This document shows, piece after piece, positions 1 through 5,969 of a stretch of DNA of 5,969 bases (positions within the stretch are counted from its first letter, which is position 1; every line of letters begins with the position of its first letter). The notes beneath the pieces are model-generated. The model ran no database searches. It was given only the letters and a program-made list of their open reading frames with translations, and was not told the origin of the DNA. The translations under genes were made by a program, and so were the position numbers. This stretch comes from Acidobacteriota bacterium (GTDB lineage: Bacteria > Planctomycetota > Phycisphaerae > WQYP01 > JAJZKJ01). The stretch spans positions 1 to 5,969 of the forward strand of contig JAJZKJ010000157.1 in NCBI GenBank assembly GCA_021804195.1, in the 5' to 3' direction.

Positions 1-744
<744 letters not shown>

Positions 745-827
745 TTGAATGCACTTCTCCAGTTCTTTCTTCACATCTTCCCTTCTTCACCGGCAATATG
801 TTCCACTAGATATTTGCACCGCCGCGG

Positions 828-1916
828 TTGCGAGAACCTGATTTGACCCCCGAAGACCCTCAATCCCCGCGGCTGCCGGAACCGGAATGGCATCCGGTCC
901 CGTGGCAGCCGGAAGCGCCGCCCGCCGCGCCGCCGCGCGATCCGGTCTGGAGCGGCACCGACGTGGTGCTCACCATCGGCGTCACGCTGCTGATCACCCT
1001 GATCCTGATGCTGGGGGCCGAGCTGGTCTGGATGATCGTCCACGGGCTGATGACGCCCGGCACGCTCAATATTCCGCTGCTGACCAGCAGCTCCAATATC
1101 AATCTCATGATCATGGCCCAGGCGCTGGGTTTTGCCGCCGGGGTGGGCTTTTGCGGTTTGCTTTTGCGCCGCAAATATCAATCCTCTCTGGGTCCCGCGG
1201 TGCATTGGCGCATTTTATCGGCGCAGAAACTGCTCATCGTCGTTGCCTGCGGGGTGGGGCTTTCGTTTCTGGCGCAGGCGCTGGAGCCGCTGGTGCACGC
1301 GCCGAAGCACGTGCCCATGGACCGCATGTTCACTCCGCACACGGCCTGGGTTCTGGCCATCTATGGGGTGATTCTGGCGCCATTGTTTGAGGAATTCTTT
1401 TTTCGCGGCCTGATCTATCCCAGCCTGCGCCGCAGCTTTGCCGCGGGCATGACGCGGGAGGAGGCCCGGCACTGGCTGCCGTATTTTTACGCATTGGCGG
1501 CCGTGCTGGGGCTGGGCGTGGCGTTTCGTTATCTGGCGCAGCAAATCCAGCATGCGCCGGCCGGGCGGGTGGAAGAATGGGTGCTGCTCGGGGCGATGAT
1601 CCTGGCGGCGGGAGCGGTCTGGTGGGTGCGCGTGATGGCGGCCGGGTTTCGGCTGCTGGCCCGGCTGCACGCCCCGGAAATTCTATCCATCCTCATCACC
1701 GGAGTGCTGTTCGGCATGATGCATTCCAGCCAGCTCGCCTGGGCCTGGGGTCCGGTGCTGGTGCTGAGCCTGGTCGGCGTCATCCTGACCGCGGTGCGGG
1801 CCTGGACCGATTCACTGCTGGCCTCGACGATCGTGCATGCCACCTATAATGGAGTGCTGTTCGTGATGCTGTTCATACAATCCAAAGGCTTTCATAACTT
1901 CCATGGCATCCACTGA
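828..1916 (+). CDS. CPBP-family (CAAX protease/Abi-like) intramembrane glutamic protease
   Basis: This is a multi-pass membrane protein of 362 residues carrying all three CPBP (Rce1/Abi) motifs: EExxxR (Glu188, Glu189, Arg193), FxxxH (Phe295, His299) and HxxxN (His337, Asn341). Family members are metal-independent proteases cutting within or next to the membrane; substrates of most bacterial members are unknown, so none is proposed. A soluble Pro-rich N-terminus (about 1-44) is followed by predicted helices near 46-70, 92-114, 134-152 and 173-192. Two extra hydrophobic stretches (about 217-236 and 252-274) lie between motifs 1 and 2, where most relatives have a short link. No ATG lies in frame before residue 61. 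The frame opens after TAG at 807-809, leaving TTG at 828, or TTG at 843 with GAGAA six bases ahead, as starts. Its end overlaps pyrE by 14 bases, so the two are probably co-translated. The family is certain; the exact start is not. Confidence 0.9.
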   Translation: MREPDLTPEDPQSPRLPEPEWHPVPWQPEAPPAAPPRDPVWSGTDVVLTIGVTLLITLILMLGAELVWMIVHGLMTPGTLNIPLLTSSSNINLMIMAQALGFAAGVGFCGLLLRRKYQSSLGPAVHWRILSAQKLLIVVACGVGLSFLAQALEPLVHAPKHVPMDRMFTPHTAWVLAIYGVILAPLFEEFFFRGLIYPSLRRSFAAGMTREEARHWLPYFYALAAVLGLGVAFRYLAQQIQHAPAGRVEEWVLLGAMILAAGAVWWVRVMAAGFRLLARLHAPEILSILITGVLFGMMHSSQLAWAWGPVLVLSLVGVILTAVRAWTDSLLASTIVHATYNGVLFVMLFIQSKGFHNFHGIH

Positions 1917-2523
1917 AACCGCGGCGGAAAACCGCGGCGCCCTGCGCCAGGAACTGCTCGAACTGCTGGCCCGGCGCTCGTTTCGCCTGGGCGAGTTTGT
2001 GCTCAGCTCTGGCGCCACCAGCAGCTATTATGTGGACTGCCGGCTGACCACGCTGCATGCCCGCGGCGGCTGGCTCACCGGCCAGCTTTTTCTGCACGCG
2101 CTCAGTCGGCTGTCGCAAAGGCCCGAGGCGGTGGGCGGGCTGACGCTCGGCGCCGATCCCATTGTGTCCAGCATCAGCGTGCAATCGGCGCTGACGCCGA
2201 CGCCGTTGGACGCGTTTCTGGTGCGCAAGAGCGAAAAAAAACATGGCACGGGACGCAGGATCGAGGGTGAAGTCCGGCCCGGCATGCGGGTCGCGATCGT
2301 GGATGACGTTTGCACCACCGCGGCCTCGACCATACAGGCCGTCACCGCCGCCTGGGAAGCGCAGCTCGAGGTCGTCGCCGTGCTCTGCCTGGTGGAGCGG
2401 GAAGAAGCCGGGGGCCGGGCCAACCTGGAATCATTGTGGCGGCTGACCCGGCAGACGGCTTGTCCCTTCAGCACGATTTTTCAGGCCGGCGAAATCCGCG
2501 CCTGGCTGGAGGCGCGGGCATGA
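1903..2523 (+). CDS. pyrE: Orotate phosphoribosyltransferase
   Basis: PyrE joins orotate to PRPP to form OMP, the fifth step of de novo pyrimidine synthesis, as a cytoplasmic dimer. The 206-residue length is normal. Family landmarks are the N-terminal [19 protein letters not shown] (27-45), [10 protein letters not shown] (78-87), the catalytic loop with Arg108, Lys109, Lys112 and HG at 114-115, and the PRPP-binding motif [14 protein letters not shown] (130-143) with acidic pair Asp134/Asp135. In this motif the usual TTGGS reads TTAAS (138-142), a change in the phosphate-binding loop. ATG at 1903 lies inside the end of the protease gene; AAAGG at 1884-1888 is 14 bases ahead, rather far, so translation may depend on ribosomes finishing the upstream gene. 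The stop overlaps the mtnA start as ATGA. Another type I phosphoribosyltransferase is possible in principle, but the RKxxKxHG loop and the [10 protein letters not shown] region favour PyrE. Confidence 0.93.
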   Translation: MASTETAAENRGALRQELLELLARRSFRLGEFVLSSGATSSYYVDCRLTTLHARGGWLTGQLFLHALSRLSQRPEAVGGLTLGADPIVSSISVQSALTPTPLDAFLVRKSEKKHGTGRRIEGEVRPGMRVAIVDDVCTTAASTIQAVTAAWEAQLEVVAVLCLVEREEAGGRANLESLWRLTRQTACPFSTIFQAGEIRAWLEARA

Positions 2524-3587
2524 TTCCCACGCTGGAATGGACGGCTGAAGGCGTCAAGCTTCTCGATCAGCGCCGGCTGCCCGCCCGCACCGAGTATCTG
2601 CTCTGCCGCGATTATCACGCGGTCGCGCTGGGCATCCGCGACATGGTGGTGCGCGGCGCGCCGGCCATCGGCGTCACCGCCGCCATGGGCGTGGCGCTGG
2701 GGGTGAAGCAGTCCCGCGCCGCGGAGCTGGAAAGCCTGCAGCGGGAGCTGGACGAGATTTGCGCCACGCTGCACGCGACCCGTCCCACGGCGGTGAATCT
2801 GGCCTGGGCGCTCCAGCGCATGCGGGCCTGCTTCCAGAGCGCCAGCCAGGGGCCGTTTGACCGCGGCCGCATCGCCGCCCGGCTGGAGCAGGAAGCGCTT
2901 GCCATTTATGCCGAAGATATCGCCATCAATCAGGCCATCGGCCGCCATGGGGCGGGGCTGATGCCCGATCAAGGCCGCGTGCTCACCCACTGCAACGCCG
3001 GCGCGCTGGCCACCGCCGGTTACGGCACCGCGCTGGGAGTGATCCGCGCGGCGGTGGCGCAAGGCAAGCAACTGGAGATTTTCGCCGATGAAACCCGCCC
3101 CTATCTGCAGGGCGCCCGGCTCACGGTCTGGGAACTGCTGCAGGACGGCATTCCGGCGCGCCTGATCACCGACAATATGGCCGGCCATTTTCTGCATCAT
3201 GGCGGCATCCGCGCCGTGGTGGTCGGCGCCGACCGGATCGCCGCCAACGGCGATGTGGCCAATAAGATCGGCACTTATTCGGTCGCGGTGCTGGCGCGGG
3301 AAAATCAGGTGCCGTTTTATGTGGCGGCGCCGGTCTCCACGCTCGACCTCAGCCTGGCGAGCGGGGAACAGATTCCCATTGAAGAGCGCGCGCCCGAGGA
3401 AGTCACGCATTTTCAGGGGGTGCCGGTGGCGCCCACAGGCGTGCCGGCGGCGAATCCGGCGTTTGACGTGACTCCCAGCCGCTATGTCTCCGCGATTATC
3501 ACGGAACACGGGGTGGCGCGGGCGCCCTATGAGACGGCCTTGCGGGAGCTGGCAAGCAAGAGCCAGCGCACGGTCCGGGGCGGCTAG
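2520..3587 (+). CDS. mtnA: S-methyl-5-thioribose-1-phosphate isomerase
   Basis: MtnA isomerises 5-methylthioribose-1-phosphate to 5-methylthioribulose-1-phosphate in the methionine salvage pathway, in the cytoplasm. The 355-residue protein has normal length and the family's conserved blocks in order: RGAPAIG (45-51), [11 protein letters not shown] (87-97), [18 protein letters not shown] (156-173), [13 protein letters not shown] (190-202), ITDNMAG (216-222), [19 protein letters not shown] (235-253), the APVSTLD and IPIEER stretch (270-290) and NPAFDVTP (312-319). Cys158 and Asp238 match the catalytic Cys/Asp pair described in the B. subtilis enzyme. These blocks separate it from eIF2B subunits and ribose-1,5-bisphosphate isomerases of the same fold. 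The start is the ATG sharing the ATGA with the pyrE stop; the frame is open further upstream, but that stretch lies over pyrE and has no MtnA homology. No other salvage gene is in the window. It ends with TAG; no convincing terminator follows. Confidence 0.97.
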   Translation: MIPTLEWTAEGVKLLDQRRLPARTEYLLCRDYHAVALGIRDMVVRGAPAIGVTAAMGVALGVKQSRAAELESLQRELDEICATLHATRPTAVNLAWALQRMRACFQSASQGPFDRGRIAARLEQEALAIYAEDIAINQAIGRHGAGLMPDQGRVLTHCNAGALATAGYGTALGVIRAAVAQGKQLEIFADETRPYLQGARLTVWELLQDGIPARLITDNMAGHFLHHGGIRAVVVGADRIAANGDVANKIGTYSVAVLARENQVPFYVAAPVSTLDLSLASGEQIPIEERAPEEVTHFQGVPVAPTGVPAANPAFDVTPSRYVSAIITEHGVARAPYETALRELASKSQRTVRGG

Positions 3588-3672
3588 AACCGCGATTGTT
3601 GTTTCCAGCACAGCCCTGAAGGCATGGGTTTGTTACATTGAATTTACATAGTTCCAAAGCACGGAACGCGCC

Positions 3673-4005
3673 ATGAAACAACCGGCATTGCTGCTATTAA
3701 TTTTCGCCATTGCGCTGGCGCTGGTGGTGGTCCTGACCGACCGCCATCCCGAAAGCAACTCTACCGCCAGCTCGCGCGCGGTGGCGCCGGGAGTCGAGGC
3801 GCCGACTTCGCTGGGCTCGCAACTGGTGGTCAGCGACTGCAGCGGCTGTCATTCCCTGGCCACGCTGTCCAACCATCCCCAGTCGCGCGCGCAATGGGTG
3901 CAGACGGTGGCGCAGATGGAGCAGATCGGGGCGCAGGTCAACCCCCAGGATGAACCCGTGCTGATTGATTATCTGGCCCGCCGCTTTGGGCCATCCCAGC
4001 CGTAA
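3673..4005 (+). CDS. Small membrane-anchored monoheme cytochrome c
   Basis: A 110-residue protein starts with a strongly hydrophobic segment (about 4-21), then a low-complexity Ser/Ala/Pro-rich linker and one heme-binding CSGCH motif (Cys56, Cys59, His60). There is no lipobox and no clear signal-peptidase site near the hydrophobic stretch, so it probably stays as an N-terminal anchor holding the heme outside the cytoplasmic membrane. After the heme site come a tryptophan (Trp75), Met82 in QMEQIGAQV and a C-terminal helix DEPVLIDYLARRFG (93-106). This is the short layout of heme domains ending in a WxxxVxxM-GA-YLxxxFG pattern, where the Met is the likely second iron ligand. It probably carries electrons for a periplasmic dehydrogenase, but no partner gene is nearby. 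ATG at 3673 has GGAA at 3663-3666, six bases upstream. The gene lies 85 bases after mtnA and converges on lgt. Confidence 0.88.
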   Translation: MKQPALLLLIFAIALALVVVLTDRHPESNSTASSRAVAPGVEAPTSLGSQLVVSDCSGCHSLATLSNHPQSRAQWVQTVAQMEQIGAQVNPQDEPVLIDYLARRFGPSQP

Positions 4006-4042
4006 TCTCCAGAATCCGCGGGCACGGGCTGACGCCGGCTTT

Positions 4043-4855
4043 CTATGCGCTGGCCGCCGTGGGCGCGGGGTGCGATTCGGTTTTACGCGCCTGGCGCACA
4101 AAGATGCCCAGGCCCAGCAGTATGGCGAAGATGCTGGTCAACTGCGCCGCCGTCAGCGTGTTATGAAACAGCAGCGCCTGGGGCGAATAGTAGCGCAGAA
4201 AATCAATCGAGAAGCGCCAGATGCCGTAGAGCACCAGATACACCGCGGTGAGCTGGCCGGTAAATTTGCGGCGGCTGGCCAGGCGCCACAAAATAATAAA
4301 CAGCACCACTTCGGCCGCCGAGCCCAATAATTCCGTGGGCTGCAGCGGCACGCCCAGCGGCACGCCCACGGTTTGATGAGCGTAATGGCTGGTGAAGGTA
4401 ATGCCCCAGGGCAGGGAAGTGGGCTTGCCCCAGCAGCAGCCGGCGGAAAAACAGCCCAGCCGGCCGATGGCATGGCCCACCGCCACGCCCGGCACCACGG
4501 CATCGCCCATCGCCAGCCAGCTCAGCTTCTGCCGCCGCACATAAAAGACCGAAACCAGGAGCGCCACCACCAGCCCGCCATAAAAAATGCCGGCCGATTC
4601 GAGCAGGCTCAGGCTCAGCAACTGTCCCGGATGGCGCAGATAAAACCGCCAGTCCTGCAGGATCAGAAACAGCTTGGCGCCCACAATGGCGCCGATCGCC
4701 AGATAGACCGAGAGGTTAAAGATCTGATCGGGGTTCAGCCCGAAGCGGCGGGCAAAGCGCTGGGCGGTGTAAATGCCGGCCAGAAAGCCGATCGCCACCA
4801 GCAGGCCGTAGGTGTGGAGCGTGAAGCTGCCCCAGGTAAACAGGCGAGGGAACAT
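4043..4855 (-). CDS. lgt: Phosphatidylglycerol--prolipoprotein diacylglyceryl transferase
   Basis: Lgt moves diacylglycerol from phosphatidylglycerol onto the lipobox cysteine of prolipoproteins, the first step of lipoprotein maturation in the cytoplasmic membrane. The 270-residue protein has the expected string of membrane segments and landmarks: HTYGLLVAIGF (14-24), GAIVGAKLF (55-63), IFYGGL (90-95), the Lgt signature GRLGCFSAGCCWGKPT (131-146) and WRFSIDFLR (213-221). By motif alignment Arg132 matches E. coli Arg143, and Arg214/Arg221 match Arg239/Arg246. E. coli His103 corresponds to Tyr92 here, and the usual HPTQLYE block reads QPTELLG (172-178). The GRLGCFxAGCC form is, from memory, a known subfamily. 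ATG at 4855-4853 has AAGG (complement of 4863-4866) seven bases ahead, a good ribosome site. The gene is divergent from the MFS transporter. Function is very likely kept, though substituted positions deserve a check. Confidence 0.95.
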   Translation of the reverse strand: MFPRLFTWGSFTLHTYGLLVAIGFLAGIYTAQRFARRFGLNPDQIFNLSVYLAIGAIVGAKLFLILQDWRFYLRHPGQLLSLSLLESAGIFYGGLVVALLVSVFYVRRQKLSWLAMGDAVVPGVAVGHAIGRLGCFSAGCCWGKPTSLPWGITFTSHYAHQTVGVPLGVPLQPTELLGSAAEVVLFIILWRLASRRKFTGQLTAVYLVLYGIWRFSIDFLRYYSPQALLFHNTLTAAQLTSIFAILLGLGIFVRQARKTESHPAPTAASA

Positions 4856-4857
4856 AT

Positions 4858-4873
4858 TTAGACCTTAGTCTAA
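4858..4873. repeat. Perfect inverted repeat over the lgt ribosome binding site
   Basis: TTAGAC (4858-4863), a four-base loop CTTA, then GTCTAA (4868-4873) form a perfect six-base dyad just upstream of the lgt start. The AAGG that should serve as lgt ribosome site (minus strand, complement of 4863-4866) lies at the loop and inner stem. It could be a weak RNA hairpin limiting lgt translation, or a protein-binding site in DNA. With only two G-C pairs in the stem, a chance dyad is also possible. Confidence 0.4.
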
Positions 4874-4875
4874 CA

Positions 4876-4886
4876 GACGGCCCGTC
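4876..4886. repeat. Short GC-rich palindrome in the lgt/MFS divergent region
   Basis: GACGG-C-CCGTC is a perfect 5+5 dyad around one central base, lying in the leader or promoter side of lgt. The loop is too short for a good RNA hairpin, so if it matters it would be as DNA. It is short enough to arise by chance in GC-rich sequence. Confidence 0.25.
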
Positions 4887-4901
4887 CGGGTATTTGGATT
4901 C

Positions 4902-4921
4902 AAAACGACATTTTTCGTTTT
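4902..4921. repeat. AT-rich inverted repeat in the lgt/MFS divergent region
   Basis: AAAACGA (4902-4908) and TCGTTTT (4915-4921) form a perfect seven-base dyad around the six-base loop CATTTT. The stem is AT-rich and not followed by a GC stem plus U-run arrangement, so it is not a typical intrinsic terminator in either direction. It sits centrally between two divergent genes and looks more like an operator half-site pair or a weak leader hairpin for lgt. No regulator can be named. Confidence 0.4.
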
Positions 4922-4924
4922 ATG

Positions 4925-4967
4925 ATTCTTCGCTTCTTCTCCATTGCCTGAATTTTTCGCTTCTTCT
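4925..4967. repeat. Direct repeat, two 16-base copies upstream of the MFS promoter
   Basis: ATTCTTCGCTTCTTCT (4925-4940) recurs at 4952-4967 with one change (ATTTTTCGCTTCTTCT). The copies are 27 bases apart start to start, about two and a half helical turns. The first eight bases of the second form also occur at 4910-4917. The second copy ends right against the extended -10 of the MFS promoter and covers the place of the -35 box, as expected for a regulator site. Slippage in a pyrimidine-rich spacer is the alternative. Confidence 0.5.
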
Positions 4968-4975
4968 GCTATACT
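4967..4975 (+). promoter_or_regulatory. Probable extended -10 promoter for the MFS transporter gene
   Basis: TG-C-TATACT is a close match to the extended -10 consensus (TGnTATAAT). No -35 hexamer stands at 16-18 bases; TTGCCT at 4944-4949 is 20 bases away, too far for a standard sigma-70 site. The extended TG may make up for this, or an activator may bind the adjoining direct repeat. Transcription would begin near 4982, giving a leader of roughly 37 bases before the ATG at 5019. Confidence 0.5.
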
Positions 4976-5000
4976 TGCCGCGATTCGCTCCCCCTCATCC

Positions 5001-5005
5001 GGGAG
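5001..5005 (+). promoter_or_regulatory. Likely ribosome binding site of the MFS transporter gene
   Basis: GGGAG lies 13 bases before the ATG at 5019-5021. The spacing is longer than ideal, but no better start codon follows in the first 30 codons, and the protein reads into its first membrane helix soon after this Met. Confidence 0.45.
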
Positions 5006-5018
5006 CCTTGATTCCGCC

Positions 5019-5969
5019 ATGACGACTTCTGCTTCTTCCTCCCCGTCGGCCCGGACGGCCCCAAACGCAGCCGCAGACTGGTTCCGCGCCACCCCGGTGT
5101 TTCTGGCCTTTCTGGCCATGGGCTTTGGCGACGCCACCGGCCCGTTTGTCAGCCTGGCCAAGCAGCAGTTTCACCTTTCCACCTTTTCCGCCCAGTTCAT
5201 AGCCTTTACCGGCTTCATCATGTTTGGCCTGCTGTCGGTGCCGATGGGGGTGTTTCAGGGCAAAGTGGGCAAAGCAACGGTGCTGCGGCTGGGGCTGGCC
5301 ATCATGCTCTGCGGCGTGCTGCTGCCGGCGGTCGGGGGCCTGGGCAGCTATCCACTGTTTCTGCTGGCGGTGCTGCTGCTGGGCGCCGGCGCGACGACGC
5401 TGCAGGTGGCCGGCAATCCGCTGATGCGCGATGTATCGGCCGCGGGCATGTATTCGCGCAATCTCTCGCTGGGCCAGTTCGTGAAGGCCATCGGTTCGCT
5501 TTCCGGCCCCCTGATCCCGGTGCTGGCGGCGCGCTACTGGGGCTTGAGCTGGCATGTGATTTTTCCCATCTTCAGCGTGGCGCTGGCGCTGACGCTGGCG
5601 GCCTCGTTTGGCCTGCGCCGGGCGCCGCGGGCGGCCGCTGCGGCGGACGCGCCGCCGACCACGCTGGCCTCGTGCCTGAAGCTGCTGGGCAATGGGTATG
5701 TGGCCGCCATGGTGCTGGGCATCTTCTTATATGTGGGGGCTGAAGTCTGCATGAGCTCCAATATTCCGCTCTATCTGCAGCAGCACTTTCACGTCAACCT
5801 CACCCGCACCGGCCTGCTGGGCACGGGCCTGTTTTTCGCCGCCCTGACGCTGGGCCGGTTTTCCGGGGGCGTCATTTTGAACTGGATGAAGCCGCACCGT
5901 TTTTTTCTGCTGACCTGCCTGGTATCGCTCATCGGATTTGCCGGCGTGCTGATGCCCTCGCCGCTGGAA
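5019..5969 (+). CDS. MFS transporter of FHS/FucP style (3' end outside window)
   Basis: The frame is open from ATG at 5019 to the window edge, giving 317 residues of a protein probably near 400. A polar Ser/Ala-rich N-terminus (1-22) leads into hydrophobic helices: about 24-42, 58-77, 88-106, 112-131, 155-172, 178-198, then a charged and Ala-rich loop (about 200-215) that is the usual cytoplasmic middle loop, and helices near 226-245, 264-285 and 293-313. GAGATTLQVAGNPL (122-135), the NLSLGQF-GS-GPL stretch (148-165) and YVGAEVCMSSNIPLYL (238-253) match the pattern of the FHS family (FucP and glucose/galactose porters), which are proton-coupled sugar symporters. The substrate cannot be read from the sequence, and some FHS-like members carry non-sugar solutes. 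It is divergent from lgt with its own extended -10 promoter. MFS membership is certain; FHS assignment is likely. Confidence 0.88.
   Translation, partial: MTTSASSSPSARTAPNAAADWFRATPVFLAFLAMGFGDATGPFVSLAKQQFHLSTFSAQFIAFTGFIMFGLLSVPMGVFQGKVGKATVLRLGLAIMLCGVLLPAVGGLGSYPLFLLAVLLLGAGATTLQVAGNPLMRDVSAAGMYSRNLSLGQFVKAIGSLSGPLIPVLAARYWGLSWHVIFPIFSVALALTLAASFGLRRAPRAAAAADAPPTTLASCLKLLGNGYVAAMVLGIFLYVGAEVCMSSNIPLYLQQHFHVNLTRTGLLGTGLFFAALTLGRFSGGVILNWMKPHRFFLLTCLVSLIGFAGVLMPSPLE

Noticed and set aside
745..827. Pyrimidine-rich gap after uvrA with TTCTTCAC at 767-774 and 783-790
   Set aside because: There is no hairpin terminator, no promoter with acceptable spacing, and only a three-codon ATG frame. 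The short repeat is expected in a C/T-rich tract.
2310..2519. Upstream extension of the mtnA reading frame
   Set aside because: The frame stays open but lies wholly over pyrE in another frame, has no MtnA homology, and the ATGA junction at 2520 gives a natural start matching the family's N-terminus.
2481..3611. 376-codon minus-strand reading frame
   Set aside because: It is antisense to mtnA, with His/Arg/Gly-rich composition typical of the reverse of a GC-rich gene.
3588..3672. Possible promoter (TACATA at 3645-3650) before the cytochrome gene
   Set aside because: No -35-like hexamer lies at a workable distance. The stretch is more AT-rich than its surroundings but nothing firmer can be said.
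3998..4040. AGCCG...CGGCT pair followed by TTTCT as a terminator between cytochrome c and lgt
   Set aside because: The stem is only five bases with a loop of about 33 and no real U-run. It cannot be called an intrinsic terminator.
4900..4944. Possible 14-residue basic leader peptide (MEKKRRIIKRKMSF) upstream of lgt, minus strand
   Set aside because: Its only purine-rich match is too close to the ATG to be a ribosome site, and the composition follows from the AG-rich strand. It may be worth a glance if conserved.
4865..5161. 98-codon minus-strand reading frame across the lgt/MFS spacer
   Set aside because: It overlaps the MFS gene start on the opposite strand and resembles no family I know. 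Its repeated peptide EEAKN is only the translation of the 27-base-spaced DNA repeat.

Overview
This is a high-G+C stretch (about 60-65% by eye) of bacterial chromosome, densely packed with ordinary housekeeping genes. There is no RNA gene, CRISPR array, insertion sequence or phage-like segment. The mix of a UvrA of the usual bacterial type, a CPBP-family membrane protease whose C-terminus resembles those I associate with Acidobacteriota, an Lgt of the GRLGCFxAGCCxGKPT type, and a short monoheme cytochrome c of a kind common in that phylum suggests Acidobacteriota. That assignment is inference from protein style, not proof.

Layout: 1-744 (+) is the 3' end of uvrA, whose start lies outside the window. 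After an 83-base gap comes a tight co-directional cluster: a CPBP intramembrane protease (828-1916, TTG start), pyrE (1903-2523, overlapping the protease gene by 14 bases) and mtnA (2520-3587, ATGA overlap with pyrE). An 85-base gap precedes a small membrane-anchored monoheme cytochrome c (3673-4005, +). This converges on lgt (4043-4855, -) with only 37 bases between the stop codons. A 163-base divergent region (4856-5018) separates lgt from an MFS transporter of FHS/FucP style (5019 onward, +), which runs off the right edge.

How the genes work together: pyrE (UMP synthesis) and mtnA (methionine salvage) are probably translated together with the protease, although the three have no obvious biochemical link. 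UvrA belongs to nucleotide excision repair, and Lgt performs the first step of lipoprotein maturation. The transporter probably imports a sugar or related solute.

I found no strong case for an undescribed system. The points most worth a second look are: a membrane-spanning insertion of about 75 residues between the catalytic motifs of the CPBP protease; a TTAAS in place of the usual TTGGS in the PyrE PRPP loop; several substitutions at conserved Lgt positions; and the divergent lgt/MFS region, which holds three inverted repeats and a 16-base direct repeat beside an extended -10 promoter.
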